Shown piece by piece: positions 49,421 to 59,121 of a DNA stretch of 64,000 bases; position 1 is the first letter of the stretch; each line of letters opens with the position of its first letter. Source of the stretch: Micromonospora fulviviridis. Lineage in GTDB: Bacteria > Actinomycetota > Actinomycetes > Mycobacteriales > Micromonosporaceae. A model generated the notes under the pieces. The model was given only the letters and a program-made list of their open reading frames with translations, did not search any database and had not been told where the DNA came from. The stretch is taken from contig NZ_BMRA01000004.1 of assembly GCF_014648395.1 (NCBI RefSeq), forward strand, positions 47,394 to 111,393, given 5' to 3'. A program made the position numbers and the translations under genes.

Positions 49421-50563
49421 CTAGGAGCGGCCGGCCGCCATCTGCTCGCGCATGCTGCCGCGCTGCACCGCACGGCTGATGTCGCTGGGCGAGACGATCC
49501 CGACCAGCCGCTGGTCGGCCACCACGAGCGCCCGGCCGTCGGCGCACTCGCTGAGCCGGGGGAGCAGGTCGGTGAGCTGCTCGTCCGGGTTGGCGAGCAC
49601 CAGTTCGTCGGCGCGGCAGGAGACCTCGGCCAGGGTGGTCGAGGCGCGCCGGTCGGCCGGGATGCCGCGGACCCGGTCGAGGGTGACCAGCCCGACCGGC
49701 CGGCCCTCCTCGGTCAGCGGGAGCGCCGAGTGCCGGTACGCGAAGAGGTAGTGGTCGACGAAGTCGGCGACGGTCATCTCCCCGGAGGCGGTCTGCGGCT
49801 GGGGCGTCATCACCTCGGCGACCCGGATGCCGCGCAGCGCGCTGCCCATCCGGGCCTGGCGCTCCTCCATGCCGGCGGCGCCGATCAGGAACCAGCCGAT
49901 GAGCGCCAGCCAGAGCCCGCCCACCCCGCTGCCGGCCAGGAACTGCCAGAGCCCCAGCCCGATCAGCAGCGCGCCGAGGACCCAGCCGGCCCGGGCCGCC
50001 ACCACCGACGCCTTCGTCCGGTCGCCGGTGGCCTTCCACACCGCCGCCCGCAGCAGCCGGCCGCCGTCGAGCGGGGCGGCCGGCAGCACGTTGAAGATCG
50101 CCAGCAACACGTTGATGCCGGCCAGCCAGGACAGCGAGCCGAGCAGCAGGCCGTGCGCGCCGACCAGGGCGAGCAGCACCGCGATCGCGCCGAAGAACAG
50201 CCCGATGATGAGGCTGACCAACGGCCCCACCCCGGCGATGCGCAGCTCGGCGCCCGGGTCGCGGGCCTCGCCCTTCAACTCGGAGACGCCGCCGAAGAGC
50301 CAGAGCGTGATCCCCTCGACCTCGATGCCGTTGCGCTTGGCGACCACCGCGTGGGCGACCTCGTGGGCGAGCAGGCCGAGGAAGAAGACCACCGCGGCGG
50401 CCAGCCCGGCGGCGACGTACGCCACGGCCGAGTGGCCCGGGTAGGCGCGGGGGAACTGGCTGGCGGACAGCGCCCACGCGATCAGCAGGAAGATGACCAG
50501 GACGCTCCAGTTGACCCCGACGGGTACTCCCGCGATCCGGCCAAGCCGGAAGCTCGCCCTCAT
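49421..50563 (-). CDS. Site-2 protease family metallopeptidase with CBS domains
   Basis: A 380-residue membrane peptidase of M50 (Rip3-like). HEVAH at 67-71 in the second helix region and NVLPAAPLDGGRLL later supply the zinc ligands. A C-terminal pair of CBS domains follows (VAEVMTPQPQTASGEMTVADFV and LVVADQRLVGIVSPSDISRAV). Such proteases cut membrane-bound anti-sigma factors. The ATG at 50563 lies six bases after TATGAC, a leaderless pattern; an ATG at 50584 is less likely. Confidence 0.88.
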   Translation of the reverse strand: MRASFRLGRIAGVPVGVNWSVLVIFLLIAWALSASQFPRAYPGHSAVAYVAAGLAAAVVFFLGLLAHEVAHAVVAKRNGIEVEGITLWLFGGVSELKGEARDPGAELRIAGVGPLVSLIIGLFFGAIAVLLALVGAHGLLLGSLSWLAGINVLLAIFNVLPAAPLDGGRLLRAAVWKATGDRTKASVVAARAGWVLGALLIGLGLWQFLAGSGVGGLWLALIGWFLIGAAGMEERQARMGSALRGIRVAEVMTPQPQTASGEMTVADFVDHYLFAYRHSALPLTEEGRPVGLVTLDRVRGIPADRRASTTLAEVSCRADELVLANPDEQLTDLLPRLSECADGRALVVADQRLVGIVSPSDISRAVQRGSMREQMAAGRS

Positions 50564-50744
50564 ATCCCCGTCATACCCGTCCAAGTCCCTGCCACACCAG
50601 GGCGGAAAGTCCCGGACTATCGCTTGCCGTGCGTCAAGCGAGCATTGACGGCGCGTGCCATTCGCGGATATCTATCCGGTAAGTCGCCGTCAGATCTTTC
50701 GATCGCCGCCACGAGCGGTGCCCGGAAGAGGTAGAGGAGTCCAG

Positions 50745-51872
50745 GTGAATCCACGTACCGTCCGCCGCGCCGCCCTGTCGCTGGGCATCGCGGTCGCCAC
50801 CCTGACCGCAGCGGTCGCCACCCCGGCGTACGCCCGGCCCGTCCACTCCGCGCCGGCGGCCACCGCCGCCGGCCCGGTGTCCACCGTCCTCGACGGCGTC
50901 ACCCGCCAGGTCGCCGGGGCCCTCGCCGACCCGTCCGCCCTGCGTCGACTGAGCGCCGCCGTCACCGCCGGCCCGGTGGACCTGCTCGCCGCCCCGGTGA
51001 GCGGCCGGCTCGCCGGCGAGCTGCGCGCGGCCAACGAGCGGCTGCTGGTCGCCAAGGGCCTGCCGGCCGGCACCGGCTCGCTGCTGCGGATGCGCCTGGC
51101 CCACCCGGACCTGCGTGCGGCGCTGGCGCGGGGCGAGGTCCCGCTGGTCGCGGCCACCCCGACCGACGACGCCGCGGCGAGCGTCGTCGCCCACGACCGC
51201 TCCGGCGGCACCGTGGTGCTGGACGCCGCGCGGGTGCCGCAGCGGCCGGTGCTCGTGGTCGAGGTGGACAGCGAGCGGGCGCTCTCCGCCGGGCTGGCGC
51301 TGATGCGCGAGCAGTTGAGCGCGCGCGGGATCGGCCCGGCGGCGTCGGCCCGGACCGCGACCGCCGCGCTGACCGCGTCGGGCGGTTACTGGGCCACCAA
51401 GGTCGACGCCGTACGGCTCAGCGACGACAAGGAGCCCTGGATCAAGGGCGCGGCCGAGATCTACACCGTCGTCGCCGGGTTCGGGCTGGACGGCAAGGCG
51501 AAGGTCGACCTGGTGCAGATGCCGTACCTGGACAACGACGGCACCACGTACTACCCGAACCAGCTCCTGGTGCACTTCTCGGCGTACAAGTACAACCTGG
51601 CCGACGCCGTCATGATGGAGGACGACGGGGACACCAACTACTCGGCGCTGGTCAAGGCGATCGCGAACGCGCTGCTGGTGATCGTCGACGGTGGCGCGTA
51701 CACGCCGCTGGTCAACGCGATCCTGGACGCCATCCCCACGTCCTGGTACACCGACGACCCGGACTTCGTGGACGCCTGGTACACGCTGAGCACCACCAGC
51801 AGCGGCCGGAGGTACGGCGCGGGCGGCAACGGCTGGATGGATGTCGCGCCGTACTGGGTCTCGGAACTCTGA
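50745..51872 (+). CDS. Secreted DUF3103-like protein
   Basis: A 375-residue exported protein. The signal peptide is VRRAALSLGIAVATLTAAVATPAYA. The mature part has an Ala-rich helical domain and a C-terminal beta domain with VRLSDDKEPWIKGAAEIYTVVAGF, as in DUF3103 proteins. The function is unknown. AGGAG lies before the GTG. It ends at a terminator hairpin. Confidence 0.75.
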   Translation: MNPRTVRRAALSLGIAVATLTAAVATPAYARPVHSAPAATAAGPVSTVLDGVTRQVAGALADPSALRRLSAAVTAGPVDLLAAPVSGRLAGELRAANERLLVAKGLPAGTGSLLRMRLAHPDLRAALARGEVPLVAATPTDDAAASVVAHDRSGGTVVLDAARVPQRPVLVVEVDSERALSAGLALMREQLSARGIGPAASARTATAALTASGGYWATKVDAVRLSDDKEPWIKGAAEIYTVVAGFGLDGKAKVDLVQMPYLDNDGTTYYPNQLLVHFSAYKYNLADAVMMEDDGDTNYSALVKAIANALLVIVDGGAYTPLVNAILDAIPTSWYTDDPDFVDAWYTLSTTSSGRRYGAGGNGWMDVAPYWVSEL

Positions 51873-51879
51873 TCGGCTG

Positions 51880-51927
51880 GGTCGACGGCCCGCCCCCGAC
51901 CGACCCGAGGGAGGTGGGCCGTCGACC
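51880..51927 (+). terminator. Hairpin terminator after the DUF3103 gene
   Basis: GGTCGACGGCCC (51880-51891) pairs perfectly with GGGCCGTCGACC (51916-51927) over a 24-base loop. It also faces the convergent VapC gene that ends at 52009. Confidence 0.65.
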
Positions 51928-52008
51928 GGCTAGGGCAGCTCGGGCTGCTCCGGGAGGTGGCGGACGTGACCCGGCCGCGGCCGGCGGTCCGGTGCGGCTG
52001 GCGCCGCC

Positions 52009-52428
52009 CTAGTCGGCCGTTCCAGCCGGAACCACCCAGGCGGTGGGCTGTCCGGTGATCGCGGTGATCAGGTCGAAGTCGCCGTCGTAGTGGAGGACGG
52101 TGACGTCGTGCCGTTCGGCCGTGGCGGCAATCAGCAGATCCGCCATGGAGAGCGCCCGGTGGTTGCCCTTGTGCAATGCCTGCACCTGGATGTCGATTGC
52201 TCGATCCCAGACCTCGTCGGGCATCGGCAGCCATCGGAAGCCACTCAGCATCCATCGGACGCGCTGTGCATCCTTGGCCGTGCGGGCGCTGTGGATGACC
52301 TCTATCTCGATCGCCCCGCACACCGCGAGCAGCCCTCGATCGGAGAGTTCGTCGAGCACCGGGGCCACGCGTGGTCTGGGCCAGCGGGCGAGGGCCGACT
52401 TGTCCAGCAGGTAATACTCTCGATTCAC
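52009..52428 (-). CDS. vapC: VapC-type PIN-domain toxin
   Basis: A 139-residue PIN ribonuclease. Acidic residues expected at the active site are seen in YLLDKSALAR, the glutamate of CGAIEIEVIHSAR, MADLLIAATAERHDVTVLHYDGDFD. VapC toxins cut tRNA or rRNA and stop growth until bound by VapB. The ATG overlaps the end of the antitoxin gene. The short module is less GC-rich than its surroundings, in line with gain by transfer. Confidence 0.9.
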   Translation of the reverse strand: MNREYYLLDKSALARWPRPRVAPVLDELSDRGLLAVCGAIEIEVIHSARTAKDAQRVRWMLSGFRWLPMPDEVWDRAIDIQVQALHKGNHRALSMADLLIAATAERHDVTVLHYDGDFDLITAITGQPTAWVVPAGTAD

Positions 52429-52634
52429 GCCGCGTCCGGCTCGGCCGTCTCGACGGGGCCGGTCAGGTCGGGCAGCCCTCCGCTCTTGAGCAGGTCGGCG
52501 AACTGCCGCCGCTTCTCACGGTCGGCGACAGCTTTGAGGGCGGCGTTGACGGTGGCTTTCTTGGTAGTGGTGCCGAGGATCTTGCTGGCCTCGGCGAGTA
52601 GCTCATCATCCACATCAAGGATCGTTCGGCTCAC
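52425..52634 (-). CDS. vapB: VapB-type antitoxin
   Basis: A 69-residue protein. The ribbon-helix-helix SRTILDVDDELLAEASKILGTTTKKATVNAALKAV is typical of VapB, followed by a helix and tail that would wrap the toxin. GGAGGAG lies before the GTG at 52634. It precedes and is coupled to vapC. Two TGATATCA palindromes upstream are its likely operator. Confidence 0.88.
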   Translation of the reverse strand: MSRTILDVDDELLAEASKILGTTTKKATVNAALKAVADREKRRQFADLLKSGGLPDLTGPVETAEPDAA

Positions 52635-52665
52635 GGTGACTCCTCCATCAGGCGACACACGCCGA

Positions 52666-52695
52666 TGATATCAATCCGAGTGGTTCTTGATATCA
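52666..52695. promoter_or_regulatory. Paired TGATATCA palindromes, candidate VapBC operator
   Basis: TGATATCA occurs at 52666-52673 and 52688-52695, 22 bp apart (about two helical turns), 32 bases upstream of vapB. A VapBC octamer could span both and repress its own promoter. Confidence 0.65.
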
Positions 52696-52766
52696 CGTCC
52701 TCAGTCGCGATGCCGACACGTGTAGTGATGTGAGTGCCGGGGGCAGCGTGCTGGATAGTCGAGCAG

Positions 52767-54899
52767 GTGACGGCTCTGATGGACGAGGGTGACGATCCGC
52801 ATCTCTGGCTCGAGGATCTTGATTCTGCGGACTCCGCCAGGTGGGTGCAGAACCGCAACGCGGAGACCACCGCCACGCTGACCGGGAGCGAGCGGTTCAG
52901 CGCTCTGCGGACGGAGATCCGGCAGGTGTTGGATGCCGAGGATCGCATCCCCTACCCCGGCTGGCGCGGCGACCACCTCTACTACAACTTCTGGACCGAC
53001 GCGGCTCATCCGCGGGGGCTGTGGCGGCGCACCACGCTCGACCAGTACCGCCGGCACGAGCCCGAGTGGGAGGTGCTGCTCGACCTCGACGCGCTGGCCG
53101 CCGAGGAGGGCGAGAACTGGGTCTGGCAGCAGGTGACGGTGCTGCGCCCCGGCTACCAGCGCTGCCTGATCAGCCTGTCCCGCGGCGGCGCCGACGCCGT
53201 CGTCGTGCGGGAATTCGACCTGGCCCGCCGCGCCTTCGTCGAGGACGGGTTCACCCTGCCGGAGGCCAAGAGCAAGGTCTGCTGGATCGACCTCGACCAC
53301 ATCTACGTCGCCACGGACTTCGGGCCCGGGTCGCTCACCACCTCCGGGTATCCACGCGTCGTCAAGCGCTGGCGGCGGGGCACCCCGCTGACCGAGGCCG
53401 CCATCACCTACGAGGGCCGCCCGGACGACATCGGCGTCTACGCCTCGCACGACCCCACGCCCGGGTTTGAGCGCGACTTCGTGGGCCGCAGCCTCGACTT
53501 CTACCGAACCGAGAACTACCTGCTGACCGGCGCCGGGGAGCTGACCCGGATCGACGTGCCGGAGGACGCCCAGTGGGACGTGCATCGCGAGTGGCTACTG
53601 ATCCGGCCGCGCTCGCCCTGGACGGTCGACGGGGTGACGCACCCGGCGGGCACGCTGCTGGCGACCCGGTTCGAGGCGTTCCTCGCCGGCAGTCGGGAAC
53701 TGGCGCTGCTGTTTCAGCCCGACGACCGCACGACGCTGAGCTACCACGTCTGGACCCGGCACCATCTGATCCTGGCCACCCTCATCGACGTGCGGAGCCG
53801 GCTGGAGGTGCTCACGCCCGACGGGTCGGGCTGGCGACGCGAGCCGCTCGGCGGGGTGCCGGAGTACGAGCACAGCCAGGTCGTGGAGACCGACCCGGAC
53901 CACGGCGACGACTATCTGCTCGCCGCGGAGGGGTTCCTGCAACCGGCGACGCTCCGGCTCGGGCAGGTCGGCGGCACGGCGGAGACACTCAAGCGCGAGC
54001 CGGCGTACTTCGACGCGGGCGGCCTGACGGTCCGCCAGTTCTTCGCCACCTCCGCCGACGGCACGTCGGTGCCGTACTTCCTGGTCGGTGACCCGGACCC
54101 GACCGCCCGGCCGACGCTGCTCACCGGCTACGGCGGGTACGAGCACTCCATGACCCCGGGTTACGACGGAGTCGTCGGGCGCGGCTGGCTGGCCCGGGGC
54201 GGCAGCTACGTGGTGGCGAACATCCGCGGCGGCGGGGAGTACGGCCCGGAGTGGCACCGCGCGGCGATCCGGGAGAACCGGCCTCGGGCGTACGAGGACT
54301 TCGCGGCCGTGGCCGCCGACCTGGTGATGCGAGGGATCACCACCCCCGAGCAGCTTGGCGTCGAGGGTGGCAGCAATGGCGGGCTGCTGGCGGGCGTGAT
54401 GCTGACCCGCTACCCGGAGCTGTTCGGCGCGGTCGTCGCGCAGGTGCCCGTACTTGACATGCGGCGCTACCACCGGCTGCTGGCCGGCGCCTCATGGATG
54501 GCCGAGTACGGCGACCCGGACCGGGAGGAGGACTGGGCCTACCTGCGGAGGTACTCGCCGTACCACAACGTTCGCGGCGACCGGCGGTACCCGCCGGTCC
54601 TGCTGATCACCTCGACGCGGGACGACCGGGTGCATCCGGGGCACGCCCGAAAGATGGCGGCGCGGCTGCGCGAGTACGGGCACGAGGTGGCGTACTACGA
54701 GAACGTCGAGGGCGGGCATGGCGCGGCGGCGAACAACGAGCAGTGCGCCTTCATCTGGGCGTTGGCGTGTGAGTTCCTGTGGCGGACGCTGGCGGGACCG
54801 GCACTGCAGCCTTTGCCACGCCAAGCGTCGCCGGTCCGCGGGGACAACGCCGACCGCTCGGTGCCGGCGTGGCTGCCGGGTGGACCGGAGGTGCCATAG
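52767..54899 (+). CDS. Prolyl oligopeptidase family serine peptidase (S9)
   Basis: A 710-residue cytoplasmic peptidase. An N-terminal beta-propeller (about 60-420; DPHLWLEDLDSADSARWVQNRN opens it) covers a C-terminal alpha/beta hydrolase with Ser536 in GVEGGSNGGLL, Asp619/620 in TSTRDDRVHPGH and His651 in VEGGHGAA. It cleaves short peptides after proline. The start is uncertain: GTG 52767 is used here, with ATG 52734 or 52779 as options. It is divergent from vapBC. Confidence 0.9.
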   Translation: MTALMDEGDDPHLWLEDLDSADSARWVQNRNAETTATLTGSERFSALRTEIRQVLDAEDRIPYPGWRGDHLYYNFWTDAAHPRGLWRRTTLDQYRRHEPEWEVLLDLDALAAEEGENWVWQQVTVLRPGYQRCLISLSRGGADAVVVREFDLARRAFVEDGFTLPEAKSKVCWIDLDHIYVATDFGPGSLTTSGYPRVVKRWRRGTPLTEAAITYEGRPDDIGVYASHDPTPGFERDFVGRSLDFYRTENYLLTGAGELTRIDVPEDAQWDVHREWLLIRPRSPWTVDGVTHPAGTLLATRFEAFLAGSRELALLFQPDDRTTLSYHVWTRHHLILATLIDVRSRLEVLTPDGSGWRREPLGGVPEYEHSQVVETDPDHGDDYLLAAEGFLQPATLRLGQVGGTAETLKREPAYFDAGGLTVRQFFATSADGTSVPYFLVGDPDPTARPTLLTGYGGYEHSMTPGYDGVVGRGWLARGGSYVVANIRGGGEYGPEWHRAAIRENRPRAYEDFAAVAADLVMRGITTPEQLGVEGGSNGGLLAGVMLTRYPELFGAVVAQVPVLDMRRYHRLLAGASWMAEYGDPDREEDWAYLRRYSPYHNVRGDRRYPPVLLITSTRDDRVHPGHARKMAARLREYGHEVAYYENVEGGHGAAANNEQCAFIWALACEFLWRTLAGPALQPLPRQASPVRGDNADRSVPAWLPGGPEVP

Positions 54900-54919
54900 G
54901 TGTGCGCCGTCGGCCCGGC

Positions 54920-55768
54920 TCAGCGGCGGGGGGCCGTGGTGACCACGGTCGGCGAGTACTCGTTCGCCGCCTCCACGGCCCACTCCAGCGCGAAGTCGGC
55001 CTCCTCCTCCCAGCCCGGCTCGCCGCCGACGAAGTGCGACCGCCCCGGGAACTCCCGGTAGCTGGTGATCGCCGTCGAGCCGCGGTAGAGGTTGGCCGCG
55101 GCGGACGCCAGCGAGGGCGGCACCACGTGGTCCTCGCCGCCGGTCGTCACCAGCAGCGGCGCCCGGTCGGACCGCTTGGTGTCCGCCGCCGTGGCCGAGT
55201 TCGGGTCCACGTTGGCGAACGCCCCCTCGAAGAAGACGTGGCCCGCGGCGGGCACCGCGTACCGCTCCCAGGCGGCGTCCGAGTCCTCGGCGCTGATCGT
55301 GTTACCGAAGGTGTAGCGGAAGTCCTCGCGGGTGAACGGCACCGCGCGGTGCCGGTTCGCCGGGTTGCGCAGGATGGGGAACCCGGAGCGCAGGGTGCTG
55401 AGCGGTAGCTTCAGCACGCCCTTCACCGCCACGGGGTGCAGGCCGACGACGGCTGCGCCGAGGCCCCGGTCCATGAGCAGTTGGGCGATGAGGCCGCCGA
55501 ACGAGTGCCCCATGATGATCGGCGGCCGGGGCAGCCCGCGGATGATCGCGGCGTAGTGGTCGACGATTCCGGTGACCCGCTGCGCGGCGATCGGCGTCGG
55601 GTCCTCCCGCAGCCGCTCGACGTCGACGTCCATCCCGGGCCAGGCCGGGGTGAGCACCTTGAAGCCGCGCGCCGTGTACCGGTCGGACCAGTGCTCCCAG
55701 CTGCGTGAGGTCATCCAGAGGCCGTGGATCAGCACAACCGTGTCGACCCGTCCCGTTGGTGTGCCCAT
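54920..55768 (-). CDS. Alpha/beta hydrolase
   Basis: A 282-residue hydrolase. DTVVLIHGLWMTSRSWEHW forms the oxyanion region, GHSFGGLIAQ the nucleophile elbow, and a late GRSHFVGGEPGWEE holds the likely histidine. No signal peptide. It resembles lysophospholipase- or haloperoxidase-like hydrolases, with no certain substrate. GGGAGG precedes the ATG at 55768. It converges on the prolyl peptidase gene. Confidence 0.88.
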   Translation of the reverse strand: MGTPTGRVDTVVLIHGLWMTSRSWEHWSDRYTARGFKVLTPAWPGMDVDVERLREDPTPIAAQRVTGIVDHYAAIIRGLPRPPIIMGHSFGGLIAQLLMDRGLGAAVVGLHPVAVKGVLKLPLSTLRSGFPILRNPANRHRAVPFTREDFRYTFGNTISAEDSDAAWERYAVPAAGHVFFEGAFANVDPNSATAADTKRSDRAPLLVTTGGEDHVVPPSLASAAANLYRGSTAITSYREFPGRSHFVGGEPGWEEEADFALEWAVEAANEYSPTVVTTAPRR

Positions 55769-55811
55769 GCCCTGACCTCCCTGGTGCCGCGACGACTGGG
55801 CCGGGCGCTGG

Positions 55812-56552
55812 TTACCCGGCCCGGCCCCCCTCACGCCCCGGCGGGACGTACGTGGCGACGCCCCGGACCAGCAGGTCGACGCCGAACAGGAACCGCTCGT
55901 CGCCGCCGCCCTCCATGAGGTCGTCCAGGTGCCCGGTGACGTTCGGGTACGTCTCGGCGGGCAGGTTTCCGTAGTAGGTGCGCAGCTGCTGGGACAGTCC
56001 GGCCCACCAGGTCTCCCGGTCCTGCCCGGAGGCCCGCACCTTCTCCTCGTAGAGGGCGCCCTCGTAGGCGTCGCCGGCGATGTAGAGGAAGAGCCGGTCG
56101 AGGAACCACGCCGCCGGGCGGGGCGGCACGCCGCCGGCGAACAGGATGGCGAGCATGCCTTCGGTGACCCGCAGCGCGTTCGGGCCGGTCGGGATGGTGG
56201 CGAGCGAGGCGAGCGCCAGGTTGGTGTGGGTGGCGTAGACCCGGTACGCCTGAAGGGCCACCTCCCGGATCTGCTCGGTCCACCGGTCCGGCTCCGGGGC
56301 CGGCACGACGATCTCGGCGCTGGCCCGGTCGACCAGCAGTTCCAGCAGTTCCTCCTTGCCGGAGACGTGGGCGTAGAGCGAGGCGGGGCCGGTGCCCAGC
56401 TCCTGGGCCACCCGCCGCATGCTCAGCGCGCCGAGCCCCTCCCGGTTGATCAGGGCGAGGGCGGCGTCGACGACGGCTTGCTGGCTCAGCGGTCGGCGGG
56501 TCGCCCGGCTGCGCGGCCGGGTACGCCACGGGGGCGCGGGGGTTTCGCTCAC
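55812..56552 (-). CDS. TetR-family repressor of the adjacent exporter
   Basis: A 246-residue protein. The helix-turn-helix SQQAVVDAALALINREGLGALSMRRVAQELGTGPASLYAHVSGKEELL is followed by a TetR_C-type ligand domain. It is divergent from an MFS drug exporter with clear palindromes between, like TetR/TetA pairs. GGAGG lies six bases before the GTG at 56552. It is very likely a repressor released by the exported drug. Confidence 0.9.
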   Translation of the reverse strand: MSETPAPPWRTRPRSRATRRPLSQQAVVDAALALINREGLGALSMRRVAQELGTGPASLYAHVSGKEELLELLVDRASAEIVVPAPEPDRWTEQIREVALQAYRVYATHTNLALASLATIPTGPNALRVTEGMLAILFAGGVPPRPAAWFLDRLFLYIAGDAYEGALYEEKVRASGQDRETWWAGLSQQLRTYYGNLPAETYPNVTGHLDDLMEGGGDERFLFGVDLLVRGVATYVPPGREGGRAG

Positions 56553-56599
56553 GGACGACCTCCGGGACGGGGGGCGGACTCGAACATCGTACTTGCTGC

Positions 56600-56646
56600 G
56601 AACGCCGTTCGTTGGTAGAACAGTGTTCGTCAACGAACAGTGTTCG
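56600..56646. promoter_or_regulatory. TetR operator between repressor and MFS exporter
   Basis: GAACG-C-CGTTC lies at 56600-56610. GAACAGTGTTCG occurs twice, at 56618-56629 and 56635-56646 (17-bp period), and overlaps the perfect dyad GTTCGT-CA-ACGAAC at 56625-56638. Two dimers could bind side by side ahead of the exporter ATG at 56665. Confidence 0.7.
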
Positions 56647-56664
56647 CTTCCGATCGGGGGACCC

Positions 56665-58113
56665 ATGACCACCGAACTCACCGCGCCGCACCCCGCGGCG
56701 CCGGCCGTCGCGGGCCACCGCTGGCGCTGGATCGCCCTCGCGGTGATCCTCACCGCCGAGGTGATGGACCTGCTCGACGTGCTGGTCACCAACCTCGCCG
56801 GCCCCGCGATCCGGGCCGACCTCGGCGGCTCGCCCACCGTCATCCAGTGGATCGGCGCCGGCTACACCCTCGCCATGGCCGTCGGCCTGGTCACCGGCGG
56901 CCGCCTCGGCGACCTGTACGGCCGGCGCCGGATGTTCCTGATCGGGGTGCTCGGCTTCACCGCCGCCTCGGCGGCCTGCGCGCTCGCCGGCAGCCCCGGC
57001 ACGCTGATCGCCGCCCGGGTGGCGCAGGGCCTGCTCGGCGCGCTGCTCCTCCCGCAGGGACTCGGCCTGATCAAGGAGATGTTCCCGCCGGAGCAGCTCG
57101 CCGCCGCCTTCGGCGCGTTCGGCCCGGTGATGGGGATCTCCGCCGTCGGCGGGCCGATCCTGGCCGGCTGGCTGGTCGACGCCGACCTGGCCGGCACCGG
57201 CTGGCGCGCCATCTTCCTGATCAACGTGCCGCTCGGCCTGCTCGCAGCGCTGGGTGCGGCCCGCTTTCTGCCGGCCTCCCGCCCCGGCCACGCCACCCGG
57301 CTCGACCTGCCCGGCGTCGCGCTCCTCTCGGTCGCCGTGTTCCTGCTGGTCCACCCGCTGGTCCAGGGCCGCGAGCTGGGCTGGCCCGCGTGGAGCTTCG
57401 CGATGCTCGCCGGCGCGGTCGTCGTGCTGGCCGTCTTCGCCCGCTACGAGCAGCGCCGGCAGCGGGCCGGCCGGGACCCGCTGGTGGTGCCCGCCCTGTT
57501 CCGCCGCCGCGCCTTCACCGGCGGGCTGGTCGCGGGGCTGGCCTTCTTCACCGCGCTGGCCGGCTTCTCGCTGGTCTTCAGCCTCTACCTCCAGCTCGGC
57601 CTCGGCTGGTCGCCGCTGCGCGCCGGGCTGGCCGGCGTGCCCCAGGCGCTCGGCATGGTGGCCGCCTTCGTGCTCGCCGGAGCCGGCCTGGCCCAGCGGC
57701 TCGGCCGGCGCCTCATCCACCTCGGCCTCGGGGTGGTGCTGGCCGGCGTCACCGGGATGCTGCTCACCCTCACCGTGGCCGGCGCCGACGTCACCCCGTG
57801 GCGGATGACGCCCGCGCTGCTGGCGGTCGGCTTCGGCATGGGCCTGGTCATGGCGCCGTTCTTCGACATCGTGCTCTCCGGGGTCGAGGAGGCGGAGACC
57901 GGCTCGGCGTCCGGCACGCTCACCGCCGTGCAGCAACTCGGCGGCGCGCTCGGCGTGGCGCTGCTCGGCACGGTCTTCTTCGACGGGCTCACCGACTCGG
58001 TGTCGCACGCCGTGCGGGTCACCCTCCTCGCCGAGCTGGGCCTGCTGCTGGTCACCGTCGCGGGCGCGTTCCTGCTGCCCCGCCGGGCCCGCGAAGGGGC
58101 CGGCGGCCACTGA
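56665..58113 (+). CDS. MFS multidrug exporter (DHA2/EmrB type, 14 TM)
   Basis: A 482-residue membrane protein with about 14 helices. LDVLVTNLAGPAIRADL and GRLGDLYGRRRMFLIG are the motif D- and A-type sequences of drug/proton antiporters. It exports hydrophobic cationic drugs or a secondary metabolite. Controlled by the divergent TetR gene. It ends ahead of a hairpin and palindrome. Confidence 0.92.
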   Translation: MTTELTAPHPAAPAVAGHRWRWIALAVILTAEVMDLLDVLVTNLAGPAIRADLGGSPTVIQWIGAGYTLAMAVGLVTGGRLGDLYGRRRMFLIGVLGFTAASAACALAGSPGTLIAARVAQGLLGALLLPQGLGLIKEMFPPEQLAAAFGAFGPVMGISAVGGPILAGWLVDADLAGTGWRAIFLINVPLGLLAALGAARFLPASRPGHATRLDLPGVALLSVAVFLLVHPLVQGRELGWPAWSFAMLAGAVVVLAVFARYEQRRQRAGRDPLVVPALFRRRAFTGGLVAGLAFFTALAGFSLVFSLYLQLGLGWSPLRAGLAGVPQALGMVAAFVLAGAGLAQRLGRRLIHLGLGVVLAGVTGMLLTLTVAGADVTPWRMTPALLAVGFGMGLVMAPFFDIVLSGVEEAETGSASGTLTAVQQLGGALGVALLGTVFFDGLTDSVSHAVRVTLLAELGLLLVTVAGAFLLPRRAREGAGGH

Positions 58114-58124
58114 GCGCCGACCCC

Positions 58125-58186
58125 TGACAAATGTCACCCCCGGAAGATGACGCCCGCTCCGGGGACCGGACCCCCGGTCCCCGGAG
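58125..58186 (+). promoter_or_regulatory. TGACA-AA-TGTCA dyad and hairpin before the ABC genes
   Basis: TGACAAATGTCA (58125-58136) is a perfect dyad upstream of the ABC transporter. CTCCGGGGACCG (58157-58168) pairs with CGGTCCCCGGAG (58175-58186), a likely terminator of the exporter gene or a leader fold. The dyad may bind the response regulator encoded at the end of this cluster. Confidence 0.5.
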
Positions 58187-58196
58187 CATCGTTGTC

Positions 58197-59090
<894 letters not shown>

Positions 59091-59121
59091 CCGCCGACCG
59101 CGCCGAACCCGGAGCCCTGAG

